From positions 1-64,000 of the forward strand of contig JAUIRK010000677.1 of assembly GCA_030549495.1 (NCBI GenBank): a DNA stretch of 64,000 bases, read 5' to 3'. Below are positions 1 to 12,180 of this stretch, one piece after another; the first letter of the stretch is position 1, and each line of letters begins with the position of its first letter. The position numbers and the translations under genes are program-made. The notes under the pieces were generated by a model that did no database searches, was not told where the DNA came from, and was given only the letters and a program-made list of their open reading frames with translations. This stretch comes from Nectonema munidae (lineage: Eukaryota > Nematomorpha > Nectonematoida > Nectonematidae).

Positions 1-1181
1 GGGATGAGCATATCAGACATCTCTCGAACAGAATCAGCCATATTATTAGGTTACTCTACCTCTTCAAGTTTTTTCCTGAATATATAAAATTAGAAATGTA
101 CAGAGCACTCATATTGCCACACTTAACTTACAGCATAATAAATTGGGGTTATTCCAATCTATCAAGTCTGTTAGTATTGCAAAAAAGGGCTCTAAGATCA
201 GTCTTCAATATCAAGTACAGAGCGCATACTTCTAGATTCTTTAAACAGAACAATCTTCTGAAAGTTGAAGACATCTATAGTAAGCAAATTTGTCTCTTTT
301 TATGGAAAGTAATGAATGAAGTTTCACCTAATTTTATGAATGACTGGTTTGTATTCAGGTATGAATTGCAACAACATTCATTTAGATGCAAAAACAAGCT
401 TGATTTACCATTTTATAATCATAAATCCAGTCAGAACACATTAAGTTCAGATCTATTAAATTGTGGAACACCTTTCTTTGCAGTTTCATTGACGTACACA
501 TTCCCTATTCAACTCTTAAACACAAACTAACATTACATTTCACTAATAATTATGAAACTTCATGCTCTAAACCTAACTGTTATAATTGTTTAAATTAAAA
601 CAATCCCAGTACTAAGAATACCAAGTCATTTTTTCTCTTCTTTGTCAGTTTCTTTTTTTCTCTTTTTGCTTCTATTAATTCTTTTCCTTACCTTTCATTA
701 TATATATATATATATATATAATGATTAATTTTTATTGGTTATGCTAGTTAAATATATTTAAACAAAACTTTTATTTGTTTTCTTACATTCTATATTTTAA
801 TATCATCATCATTGTTTACCTTTTTAATGTAATATTATACACTTTGATCATAAAACATTTTTCAACTGTTATTATATTTTCTGTAATATATGTCTTTTCC
901 TTACTTTGGAACTTGTCGACACTTTATAGCAAATCGTGTTCCAACTTTTAATTCAGCGCTCCAAAGAAATTTTCTTTTTGAATTCTTATCCTAATTTGAA
1001 GCACCTCCTATCTACCACTATCCTCTTGTGGCAATATAATCTTTTTCAAATCCCTTTTACCCTTATATAAATTCTTTAAAGTATTTCTGTTACGGCTTAT
1101 TTAAGCTGTTGAAATACTTGAGCAATGTTAATGTTTCTTTCTTTGTTTAACTTGCATAATAAACTTCTTCTTCTTCTTCTT
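1..1181 (+). mobile_element. LINE 3' end with CTT tail
   Basis: The frame from base 3 to 530 is open and encodes the last part of a non-LTR retrotransposon ORF2, after the reverse transcriptase. The order of landmarks is family-typical: a MYRALILPHLTYSIINWG block, an LQKRALR block, then a basic tail. It resembles the Jockey/CR1-like group and the fragment at 55221-55841. The following 630 bases are non-coding and hold a (TA)n run near 699-721. The sequence ends in ATAAA followed by (CTT)n at 1164-1181, which I take as the element's 3' tail because the insertion at 26401-26598 ends the same way. The 5' part lies outside the window. The clade is uncertain. Confidence 0.75.
3..530 (+). pseudogene. 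LINE ORF2 C-terminal fragment
   Basis: 176 codons are open from the window edge to a TAA at 528-530. This is the post-reverse-transcriptase region of a LINE ORF2; no polymerase YxDD motif is inside the window. The C-terminus (after about residue 115) has lost recognisable family similarity, so it is probably a decayed copy rather than a working gene. Confidence 0.65.
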
Positions 1182-1790
1182 AGAAGAAATAATAGAAAAA
1201 AGAATTTAATATTACATTTGGGGATTTATTTTTTTAAATCAAAATTGTAATAAAAGAAACTTCTTTTAAGCTTAATAGATACGACAAATTTTATTAATAT
1301 ACATCATAGATCTTATACACAATTGTGATGATATCAGAATCATCACTTGGGCGTTTTTTTTAAATATCTTTTCGAATTACAAAAAAAAAATCTCTAATAA
1401 ATTTAAAGAAATTCAAAAAAGTTAGGCTAGCCTTATTTTATTGTGACAAAAACTGGACATTTTAACAACTGCAATATTCAACCAAGTTAGGAGACGTTTA
1501 AAATTAAAAAAACGTGTATATAGAATATGATCAAATTAATTTTATGTATACTTTAAAAAACTTAGATTTTTTGTTGAAATTACATACTCATTCAATTTTT
1601 GCGTTTAAAAGTTTTAGATCAATACTTGTTACATTCCTGATTGATTTTTCAATTTTATATAATAGTAAAACAACTACATATTTTATTATTTTGATAAAAA
1701 TAGTACATTTAAAAAGACGGGATGATTAAAAATATAAGAGTAGGAATCTTATCAAACTTCAAAATTTAATTACTCTTCACCAAATTTGGA
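1182..1790. other. AT-rich stretch, no gene seen
   Basis: There is no open frame with recognisable content. The only frame of note (1514-1729) has the composition of random AT-rich DNA. I see no RNA gene or repeat that recurs elsewhere in the window. Confidence 0.5.
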
Positions 1791-1834
1791 TATCTTTAGA
1801 AAGAGATTTTTAACACTAATACTTCGTTATAGTT

Positions 1835-1995
1835 TTGTAACATCGTCTCCCCTATAAATATCTCAAATCTTACATCTAGCAAAATATGAATATAAAGTTG
1901 AACCTTGTCTCCCTAATCATTTGTATCAAATTGCACATAGCAAACTATGGAATAGAAACCATCGTAGTATACAGGTTGGAGATGACCATCAAGTA
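1835..1995 (+). repeat. Dispersed repeat, unoccupied copy
   Basis: This block matches sequence at 59610-59699 joined to 61028-61060. Shared landmarks are 'atcgtctcccc', 'tcaaatcttacatctagca', 'gttgaac.ttgtctccct' and 'catcgtagtatacaggttgg'. Here 'gtctccctaatcatttg' is continuous. In the copy near 59.7 kb a hAT element sits exactly at that point, so this copy shows the empty site. Confidence 0.7.
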
Positions 1996-3960
1996 AAGAC
2001 AGTTTTTATGGAGTGAATATACTTTACCTACAACTTATTAGTTGACAATCGAATTTTGTTATTTACTTACATATTTACTATAAAAATGATCCAAAAACAA
2101 ATAAACTGGATATTTTTCGTCAGAGTTGGCTTTTAAAAATATTTATGTACTCGAAAACAACTACTTTTTCAACTCTAGTAAAAAATGTAACGAAGCTCTG
2201 AATGAAACCACATGTGCTCTAAGATATATACAGAGAGGTAGACAATATTTTTATTTGGAGAGTGCCGATGGGGTACTGAAGTAATATTTGTATAAGTTTA
2301 GAAAGATTCATTGTCTGAAGTAAAGTTATGTTGCTTATAAAATGAAAAAAAAAGTTTCCCTATAAATTAGATATTAAAATTTTTTATTTCAATTTTCAAA
2401 TTAAAAATCGGTATTTTTAGTTTTCTGCCGATGCTGTTTAATCAATACATCCCAAATAAAAGGTGAATTATGAAATAATCAAAATAATTCAATTTACCCT
2501 CGCATGGCCTATAAGTCCTGATAGGCACCACATAATGTTTCTCAACGTTTTCATTGATATCTTTCCAAATAATAAAAATTCAAGGCTTTGAAAATCTCAA
2601 ATAGTTTGTATATAGCCATTTTATAACAAAAATCCAAAAAATAACATGTACCCTAAGTTTAACCAAAGTTTCTCCCTTTTTCCTACTATTTTCCTCTCTT
2701 ATGGCTGCTACATTTTGAATTTTCGTTATTTTTCTTGAACCAAAAAAATTAGATTTTAAAGATAATGTCCATGTATTTACCTGCCTTTTCAATAATTTTA
2801 AAATGATATTTTTGAAAAATTAAAAATTCATTTCCTCTATTGAGCTTTGTCCCTTTTAAATGAACCTACTTAATTTTATAAGGCATTCAGCTCTTTTGTG
2901 CTATCATATACTACAAGGTACTCAACTATTATAAGCAAAGGTCCAGTTAGACAAGTTCCAATGTATGCATAGGCCCAGAAATTTTTATTACATGAAATAA
3001 AGAAAATAAAACAACCATCACAGAAAAGAATAGTTTAACTAATAGTACTTTGAGAATAGTACTTTGTGTTAACTCTTAATAATAATAATAATAAGATTAT
3101 AATTTCTTTAACAAATCAATGTTCATTTTAATAATAATAAATAATGATTGAAATTCTTAATAATAATGTTCGCTGGGGTCCAACTACAACACTCAAAAGG
3201 TCCGAATTCGGACCGCCAATTGAGACACCTCTGATATACTAGTTCAAAGAGAGAACATTAGTATCATGTTGCGAATATATGTGCAGATTATAACTATGTA
3301 TTGATTCCTAATATGAAATATGATAACAGTAGTATAATAGCTTGCAGCAGGATAAGATAAAATATATGTAAGTATATATGCTTATTTTAAGACAGCAAGA
3401 TTAGAAGTGCTTTGATGCTTCCGATCTTTGCCAAGCTCCTAATATATTTATGAATAAATAGATATTAGGGTCAATTCACAAATAGTCACCATATGTTAAA
3501 ATCGACTGCTGGCGAGGAGTACAATGAAACCAGAAGTGATTGGCAAGCCTATGTGTTTGCAATTGTATTATTTCTCGCGCACTTATTGCAAGTGTCATTT
3601 TTTGTTTTTATTTTTTTCTTCTATACCTAAAGTTTACTTGTTATCAATGAAAAAATTATTTCTTTCTCTACAAAAGTTGTTTGAAAGTTCTACAGAAAAC
3701 CACCAACATAAGTTTCTTCATTAACTTATGTATCTTCTTCGAACAATTGTAGTGAATACAATGTTCTGAATGACATCGAATAAAAGCCCCTGACTCTACT
3801 TTGTATACGTTTGACCCTCCAGCAATTGGAAGTGTGTTAGCTGTTCCAGAAGGTCCCAAAAATGCTGAAAATTTAACACAAATCCTTTAACTCTTTGGAA
3901 TTTATTTTTACCTGTTGAATTCATCCATCAAAATTTTGTTTTTAACGAAAAAAACATAGA
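1996..3960. other. AT-rich non-coding, hAT-like end near 3235
   Basis: No gene is recognised. An (AAT)n microsatellite lies near 3078-3096. The text around 3200-3235 (a 'gaattc' flanked by ggacc/ggtcc, then 'gacacctctg'), read on the minus strand, starts CAGAGGTGTC, a typical form of hAT terminal repeat. I could not find a partner end, so it may be one end of a decayed hAT. Confidence 0.35.
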
Positions 3961-3962
3961 AC

Positions 3963-4720
3963 ATGAAGAAAGCTAAAAATCTTTCGAGTGAAATTGGGTC
4001 ATTTTACAATGATTTCAACGTTGAAAAAAATCTTGGTTATATTTCTATTCTTTATATGCTTGGGATCGAAGGTTATCAAAATATTCCATTGGACAACGTG
4101 AACAGCAGTCGTAGAGCTCATTTTTTGAAAGCTGTCATGGGTAAAAATGACCTCAGGCTAATTATGAGATTTTTCACAACAAAGAAACACTAATGTCCAC
4201 AAGATAATAGCATTGCGATCATTGAATGATCATTTCGACAATGTTTTTCAAAAGTAATTTTAATTTTAATAGTTGTATCAAAATGAATAAATTTTTTTAA
4301 TTATTTGACGCAGAACGATTTTGTAACTGTCGATGGCCAACTAGTTAAATTAGAGTGGCCTGTCCAATAAAAATATATGAACGTAGTAAGCCTGGGAAAT
4401 GGGGCACAAAAGTATGTCACATCAATGATTGCAGACCTTTTATTATTTAGCGCCCGAAATATATATCAGTAAACCAGTGGATAAAAATGATTTTAGTGGA
4501 ACTGAAATAGTGAAAAGGTTAGTAGGGAAAGTTGATTTGCCACAAAGTATAGATAAATAAATTTGTATAGATACATTTTTTATGGACGATGAAACATGAA
4601 TTATTCTATTTTCGGTACTTTGAATTATAATACAGAAAAAAGGAGCTTCTAGGGAGGGCCAGAAAAAGGTAACCAAATGTTTAAACGATATACTCATATA
4701 GAAACTCTATACTCTGGCCT
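3963..4720 (+). pseudogene. Decayed piggyBac transposase
   Basis: Two parts of a piggyBac-type DDD transposase are readable. From 3963 a 76-codon stretch ends in a segment like the family's 'R.IM.RFF' block, before the catalytic core. From about 4350, in another frame, the text reads like the core block YERSKPGKWGTKV followed by HINDC and later SGTEIVKRLVGKVDLPQS; the 'SKPGKWGxK' core and the 'G..VV.RL' block are piggyBac hallmarks. Several frame changes separate the parts. No flanking TTAA or terminal repeat was identified. It is much more decayed than the piggyBac copies at 21782 and 30800. Confidence 0.6.
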
Positions 4721-5800
4721 ATGATTATTTGGTCCAATAACAGAGCCCCCTAAATACTTTTTCTCCCCCAAATTCCTTCTGAATTTTTAGAAATTTTGAT
4801 ATGTATGCAGTTGTTTGGCGGCCTCAATCTCTGTTAGTATATTCCTGCTAACAAAAAGAAATGTGTCGAATATTCTTTCCTCTAACTAACATTTTGCTCA
4901 GTTGACGACTCTCTAAGAACTGATATGCCAATACAACTAAGAAACGTCTGTATGCTAGTTTGCAATCATGTCTGCTTTCAAATTGATAAAAATTTTGATG
5001 ATGATGAAAATAACAACATTCGCTTTTAATGCATTACAAAAATTCCGAAATTTTGCCAAATTTGGAATGTTTCTATGATTATTTTCTTTTCAATAATTTC
5101 GCTAAAAATGATGTTATCGCTTTTTATTGTTTTTTTGAAACTTTTTTTAAGTCAATTATTTTATTTGTTCTTACCCTGTGGGCAAAATTTTATCCTTTAT
5201 CATGGATGTTTTTAGTGCTTTATCTTGACTGTTTCTATTCACGTGATGAAAAATGATGAAACTCATTTCAAACGATAAGATTAATTGTAGCAAAACTATT
5301 GGCTGTGTAATAGAGGTAGGAGTTTTGGAAATAAACAGTGAGTTTGAAGTATCTCTTCTTTCTTGATTATATAATTTTTTAATTTTTGAAAAACAAACAT
5401 TTGGGGGCATTTTGACCTATTTGCAGATTGTGGGCATTTTTACCTGCAACCTAGAAATGTAATACGTATACAAGTTGACCATCAATTTGGGAGATCACTA
5501 CTTTAGCGAAGTTTTAACAAATAATAATGTTCGAATTTTGAAAACATGTAAAACCTACGAATTTCACATATTAAAATTTGGATGACACTTGTTTTTTGCG
5601 TTTGTATTTCAAAAAATTTATTGTTTGCTTTTCAAATTCTATTGTCAGGTTTGAATAGTAAAGTTAGTATAAATTAGGTCTGTTGTATAGAAAAAACATA
5701 CAGCAATGAGGAAGTCTCAATGAATTGTACAGCGGTTATGTTTGTTTATGTCGCAATATATCTATCTAAAAAGTTTCAGAATCAAATTTGATCGCGAAGT
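4721..5800. other. AT-rich stretch, no gene recognised
   Basis: Small frames on both strands (for example 5029-5256 plus, 5171-5410 minus) overlap each other and show no family similarity, so they read as chance frames. 'gggggcattttgacc' at about 5403 and 'gtgggcatttttacc' at about 5429 are near-duplicate short motifs that could be part of the end of the hAT element to the right. Confidence 0.4.
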
Positions 5801-5809
5801 AAAAGTTTG

Positions 5810-6240
5810 AAATGCCCACACATAGAAAAGCATTGAAAGTTGCTTCAAGTATGAAAGGTCAAAGTAAAATAGACCAAGTTTTCAGAAATAAATTGTTGGC
5901 AAACGATGAACAGAACGTTTGCTGTCCAACAAAATTCAAAGCTACAATCGAAAAAAATACGGTGAGTTCACTAGTGACTTAAAGAAAGAGTGGTTTGAAG
6001 GAAGACCTTGGCTAGAATTTTGTCACGTTAAAAAAGCAGCATTTTGTTTTACATGCAGTATTTTTCAATGAGCGACAAAGAGAAAGATGAAGCTTTTACT
6101 AAGAATGGGTTCAGAAATTGGAAGAGCGCTTTAGACAAGGAAAAGGGCTAAACACAAAAAGTCGTTAAATCTCACATTTTCAATGTGGACTGAATGGAAA
6201 AAAAAGGTATGAGTCTAATAAAGAAGTATCCACTTTAATT
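5810..6240 (+). pseudogene. hAT transposase N-terminus with TTF-type zinc finger
   Basis: From about 5960, shifting frame, the text reads DLKKEWFEGRPWLEF, then KKAAFCFTCSIF, then after a break 'F.K.GF.NWK.ALDK'. This order (WF...PWLE, K.AAFCF.C, NWK.AL.K) is that of the TTF-type zinc finger found at the N-terminus of one hAT transposase group that also carries a DUF4371-like core. At least three frame breaks are visible in about 280 bases and no catalytic core follows, so this is a short fossil. The upstream 'QSKIDQVFRNKL' piece fits the lead-in of the same proteins. Confidence 0.65.
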
Positions 6241-6329
6241 AATGATACCCAACTATTTTTTGAAAATTTTTTACAGAACTGATTTTAAGGCATACATTAC
6301 TAATTCAATATCCACTTCGAGATATTTTT

Positions 6330-7016
6330 TAACCGTATTATCCAAAATCCAGTACAGAAATAAAAAAGCATAGTCGATTTGGTATAAAACAGATATTTTA
6401 TTTTTTGAAAATATTATTGAAGACAGTAAACCGCAAATCTGATTGAAGCTTTCAGATATTTTAAAACCATAAACGTCAAACCTGAGTGCAAAAATGAAAC
6501 CAGCATCTTCCATTTGGCATAAAAACAGATATTTTATTTAAATTTCAAATATATTTCTGTGACGTAAATCGAACATTTGATTGACACTTTCAGACATTTA
6601 AAACCTCTAAATGCAAAAAAATGATTTCAGAAATAAAAATAATCATGGTCGAATGGTATAAAAACACATATTTCATGTAAAATTAGAGAGATTATTTTGG
6701 GATATAGTTTTCAGACATAAACCACAAATTTGATTGACACTATCAGTAAAACCTCTAAATGCGAAACTGTGTTCAGAAATGAAATCATCATGATATATTT
6801 GCTATAAAAACATATATTTCATGTAAAATTTGAATCAATATTTTTGGAAACAAATTTTAGAACTAAACGCAAATTTGATTGAAACTTATAGGTATTTTCA
6901 AATCCAAACTGCAAAAATTGAGTCCATAAATGAAACTAGCATGGTTGATTTGGTATAAAAATATATATTTTATATAAAATTTGAGATATATTTGAAAACA
7001 GTTTTCAACTCTTTTT
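6330..7016. repeat. Degenerate 135-150 bp tandem repeat, five copies
   Basis: Five diverged copies are recognised by the marker 'tttggtataaaa' at about 6379, 6514, 6653, 6798 and 6948 (spacings about 135, 139, 145 and 150). Each is followed by 'atattttatgtaaaatt', then 'cgcaaatttgattgacactttcag', then 'taaaacctctaaatgcaaa' and 'cagaaatgaaa.catcatgg'. Copy-to-copy identity is modest, so the array is old. No coding content. Confidence 0.75.
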
Positions 7017-7102
7017 ATCGCTGGTGCTGCGAAAATGTAACAAAAATCGTACACTTTCCAAATATATAAATGTAACGTCGAAGTAATCACATGTATAAAC
7101 AC

Positions 7103-8645
7103 TATATACGCTCATGATGAAAAAGAGAAAGTTGATTTGCTAAATAGGACAAAAATTGTTCAAAAATGATATAAAAAAATATCGGACCACAAATTAGCAG
7201 ATGTAAACAGTAACGACAATTTAATCCTAGAGTGAAATAAAGATTTTCAGAATCAAATTGAGCATGTTGGATTCATTGTGTATGATTAAAATATTGAGAA
7301 AAAATGTTTGGAGCTAAATTTTGACAAGTGAATAATTTGAGTGAATTAATCACTAAATTTATTAAATAAATTAAGACAATATTTAAAAAAAATCTTGGAA
7401 GAATTAGGAAAAAAGATGGTGTCGGGAGCAAAAGTACCTTATCCTTGCTTTGGATAAGCATGGAAGGTTTTTCAATACACAATTTCTAAATAAAAATATT
7501 AAAAACATGAAAAAATATAAATCACTTTATTTGAACGAAGATTAAGGAATCAAAACAAGCCAAGTTTTTGAAATGATTAAAATAAAATAAACATATTGCA
7601 TGGAATATGTCGATGCTTCATCGTAGCCAACGTCCCATTCTAAATAAAAAGTCGATATACATATGAAAATTATTTGAGAGTAAACAAGACGACACATTAT
7701 AAGTAATGAAACCAGCTTTTACAATTCAGATGTACACCTTCTGTTATTTATTGACCGTGTCACTTGTTTTTAGGGCGAAATAGAACTTTAAAAGTTCCAA
7801 CAAAGAACACTGCCTCATAAAGTTTGTTTATTGATTGGATCACGATGAAAGTGTAATTCAATTACTTTTATTCATGTAAAGCAGGCATTATAAGAGTGAT
7901 TATACAACTCGGCTCTTTAGGAAATCGCTTTAGACTTGAGGGCAATCAAAAGAAAAGACTTTTTAGTCAAAAAACACAATGATTTTCTTGTTCTCGTATA
8001 CTATGATTTCTGTTAGTTTTAATGGTTTTTTAAGATTTTGTGTTCTTAGACTTAAATAATTTTATGAAAAGTGATTAAACTATCGTTTTTTGTATACTTG
8101 ATTCCTTACATAATGTAAAAAATACAAGCGTTACCAACTTCAACGTTGGCTTTTGCTGCTTATAAAAAGTTGAAAATATCAAATAAAGTGCCGATAAACT
8201 ATCTCATTTTTTATGCCTCCTATTATTTTGAAATTATTCTGAGAACAGACGGTTTCGTTCTAATAGTGAAAATAGCTTTATTAGTTTATTTTGTCTCCTC
8301 TCTCTTTTATGTTAATTATGTAGAAAATTTTTCAGCACTGATGTACCGCTTATGTCAAACTATGAACAAATTGATGAAACCAGAGGCTTCCGTGCTGAGT
8401 CCATGATCCCAACCAACCCTCCATGCCACCCATAGAGTATGCTATAATGGATACGTCAAATTAGTTTTCAAAAAACTTAAGTTATGCTGTAAAAATTTTT
8501 TTTAATATAATTAGAAAAAAACTTAAAAGTTATTATTAAAAGAAAAATTTTTCGAAAAGGTTAAAAGTTGTTATTTTTCTTTTTTGGAGACCTCCAAATA
8601 ATAGTTTCTGAAATTTTCGGTTTGTTTTTTTGTGTTATTTTTTTA

Positions 8646-8678
<33 letters not shown>

Positions 8679-9025
8679 TTTGAAAATATTTATAATTAAC
8701 CACGGGACCGGCTAATTTTTTTTGTTTAGGCTACGCTCGAAACATAGGATTCTTGGTAGTGTGTATTTTGAGTTGCTAATAGTGTTAGTTTATTTTTTAT
8801 TTATTTGAAAATTTGAAAATATTTATAATGTGAAACAAAGTTGCGGTTTATTTCTAAAATGTCTTCAGAGAACATTCATTAAAATTTTACATGAAATATA
8901 TACATTTTCATATCAAATTAAAAATGCCAATTTCATTTATAGATTGAAAACAATTTAATTCTGTGAGAATTTTCAGCAACACCTTCATGAGGTCATCAAG
9001 ATTAATGTTCGTTGTATAATTCCAA
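7103..9025. other. AT-rich stretch, no gene recognised
   Basis: There is no recognisable protein similarity on either strand. The longest frame (8146-8406, plus, starting at TTG) could encode hydrophobic stretches but has no family features. At 8635-8685 there is a run of about 20 T followed by about 15 A, one of several homopolymer patches in this window. Confidence 0.45.
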
Positions 9026-9029
9026 AAAT

Positions 9030-12000
9030 TTATAAAAAAAATTCTTATTCTTTTTGCAAATATATTTTAAAAATGACATTATCTAACCCTAACCATACGC
9101 CTAAAAATCTTATTCTTTTTGCAAATATATTTTAAAAATGACATTATCTAACCCTAACCATACGCCTAAAAAATCTTATTCTTTTTGCAAATATATTTTA
9201 AAAATGACATTATCTAACCCTAACCATACGCCTAAAAAATCTTATTCTTTTTGCAAATATATTTTGAAATATATTTTAAAAATGACATTATCTAACCCTA
9301 ACCATACGCCTAAAAATCTTATTCTTTTTGCAAATATATTTTAAAAATGACATTATCTAACCCTAACCATACGCCTAAAAATCTTATTCTTTTTGCAAAT
9401 ATATTTTAAAAATGACATTATCTAACCCTAACCATACGCCTAAAAATCTTATTCTTTTTGCAAATATATTTTAAAAATGACATTATCTAACCCTAACCAT
9501 ACGCCTTAAAAATCTTATTCTTTTTGCAAATATATTTTAAAAATGACATTATCTAACCCTAACCATACGCCTAAAAATCTTATTCTTTTTGCAAATATAT
9601 TTTAAAAATGACATTATCTAACCCTAACCATACGCCTAAAAATCTTATTCTTTTTGCAAATATATTTTAAAAAATGACATTATCTAACCCTAACCATACG
9701 CCTAAAAAATCTTATTCTTTTTGCAAATATATTTTAAAAATGACATTATCTAACCCTAACCATACGCCTAAAAATCTTATTCTTTTTGCAAATATATTTT
9801 AAAAATGACATTATCTAACCCTAACCATACGCCTAAAAAATCTTATTCTTTTTGCAAATATATTTTAAAAATGACATTATCTAACCCTAACCATACGCCT
9901 AAAAATCTTATTCTTTTTGCAAATATATTTTAAAAATGACATTATCTAACCCTAACCATACGCCTAAAAAATCTTATTCTTTTTGCAAATATATTTTAAA
10001 AATGACATTATCTAACCCTAACCATACGCCTAAAAAATCTTATTTTTTTTTGCAAATATATTTTAAAAATGACATTATCTAACCCTAACCATACGCCTAA
10101 AAATCTTATTCTTTTTGCAAATATATTTTAAAAATGACATTATCTAACCCTAACCATACGCCTAAAAATCTTATTCTTTTTGCAAATATATTTTAAAAAT
10201 GACATTATCTAACCCTAACCATACGCCTAAAAATCTTATTCTTTTTGCAAATATATTTTAAAAATGACATTATCTAACCCTAACCATACGCCTAAAAATC
10301 TTATTCTTTTTGCAAATATATTTTAAAAATGACATTATCTAACCCTAACCATACGCCTAAAAATCTTATTCTTTTTGCAAATATATTTTAAAAATGACAT
10401 TATCTAACCCTAACCATACGCCTAAAAATCTTATTCTTTTTGCAAATATATTTTAAAAATGACATTATCTAACCCTAACCATACGCCTAAAAATCTTATT
10501 CTTTTTGCAAATATATTTTAAAAATGACATTATCTAACCCTAACCATACGCCTAAAAAATCTTATTCTTTTTGCAAATATATTTTAAAAATGACATTATC
10601 TAACCCTAACCATACGCCTAAAAATCTTATTCTTTTTGCAAATATATTTTAAAAATGACATTATCTAACCCTAACCATACGCCTAAAAATCTTATTCTTT
10701 TTGCAAATATATTTTAAAAATGACATTATCTAACCCTAACCATACGCCTAAAAATCTTATTCTTTTTGCAAATATATTTTAAAAATGACATTATCTAACC
10801 CTAACCATACGCCTAAAAATCTTATTCTTTTTGCAAATATATTTTAAAAATGACATTATCTAACCCTAACCATACGCCTAAAAATCTTATTCTTTTTGCA
10901 AATATATTTTAAAAATGACATTATCTAACCCTAACCATACGCCTAAAAATCTTATTCTTTTTGCAAATATATTTTAAAAATGACATTATCTAACCCTAAC
11001 CATACGCCTAAAAATCTTATTCTTTTTGCAAATATATTTTAAAAATGACATTATCTAACCCTAACCATACGCCTAAAAATCTTATTCTTTTTGCAAATAT
11101 ATTTTAAAAATGACATTATCTAACCCTAACCATACGCCTAAAAATCTTATTCTTTTTGCAAATATATTTTAAAAATGACATTATCTAACCCTAACCATAC
11201 GCCTAAAAATCTTATTCTTTTTGCAAATATATTTTAAAAATGACATTATCTAACCCTAACCATACGCCTAAAAATCTTATTCTTTTTGCAAATATATTTT
11301 AAAAATGACATTATCTAACCCTAACCATACGCCTAAAAATCTTATTCTTTTTGCAAATATATTTTAAAAATGACATTATCTAACCCTAACCATACGCCTA
11401 AAAAATCTTATTCTTTTTGCAAATATATTTTAAAAATGACATTATCTAACCCTAACCATACGCCTAAAAAATCTTATTCTTTTTGCAAATATATTTTAAA
11501 AATGACATTATCTAACCCTAACCATACGCCTAAAAATCTTATTCTTTTTGCAAATATATTTTAAAAATGACATTATCTAACCCTAACCATACGCCTAAAA
11601 AATCTTATTCTTTTTGCAAATATATTTTAAAAATGACATTATCTAACCCTAACCATACGCCTAAAAATCTTATTCTTTTTGCAAATATATTTTAAAAATG
11701 ACATTATCTAACCCTAACCATACGCCTAAAAAATCTTATTCTTTTTGCAAATATATTTTAAAAATGATATTATCTAACCCTAACCATACGCCTAAAAAAT
11801 CTTATTCTTTTTGCAAATATATTTTAAAAATGATATTATCTAACCCTAACCATACGCCTAAAAAATCTTATTCTTTTTGCAAATATAATTTAAAAATGTC
11901 TTATTCTTTTTGCAAATATATTTTAAAAATGATATTATCTAACCCTAACCATACGCCTAAAAAATCTTATTCTTTTTGCAAATATATTTTAAAAATGATA

Positions 12001-12126
12001 TTATCTAACCCTAACCATACGCCTAAAAAATCTTATTCTTTTTGCAAATATATTTTAAAAATGATATTATCTAACCCTAACCATACGCCTAAAAAATCTT
12101 ATTCTTTTTGCAAATATATTTTAAGA
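9030..12126 (+). repeat. 65/66 bp minisatellite, about 47 copies
   Basis: A head-to-tail array of a 65 bp unit running gcaaatatattttaaaaatg / acattatctaaccctaac / catacgcctaaaaatc / ttattcttttt. Units with six instead of five A after 'gcct' are 66 bp. Copies are nearly identical. Each unit contains CTAACCCTAACC, equal to two telomere-type CCCTAA repeats. Variants include a 16 bp duplication near 9260, a 'gatattatc' version confined to the last units from 11767 on, and a partial unit near 11888-11930. Units of 66 bp stay in one frame (22 residues per unit), giving open frames such as 11698-12159, which are a by-product of unit length. Confidence 0.95.
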
Positions 12127-12180
12127 TTCAAAGATATTAAACTATCAATATGTCCTTAAAAATCTTATTCCTTTTGCAAA

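Noticed and set aside
4443-4697. 84-codon minus-strand frame
   Set aside because: The plus strand of the same segment carries piggyBac core text, so this is its shadow.
9030-12126. True telomere or telomere-proximal sequence because of CTAACCCTAACC
   Set aside because: The motif is only 12 bases of a 65 bp unit and the array is embedded in ordinary sequence on both sides.
9030-12126. CRISPR array
   Set aside because: Units are contiguous identical repeats without unique spacers, in a eukaryotic context.
9138-12159. Repetitive protein of 22-residue units (MTLSNPNHTPKKSYSFCKYILK-like frames)
   Set aside because: Most units are 65 bp and break the frame; frames exist only where neighbouring units happen to be 66 bp, so this is minisatellite length chance rather than a gene.
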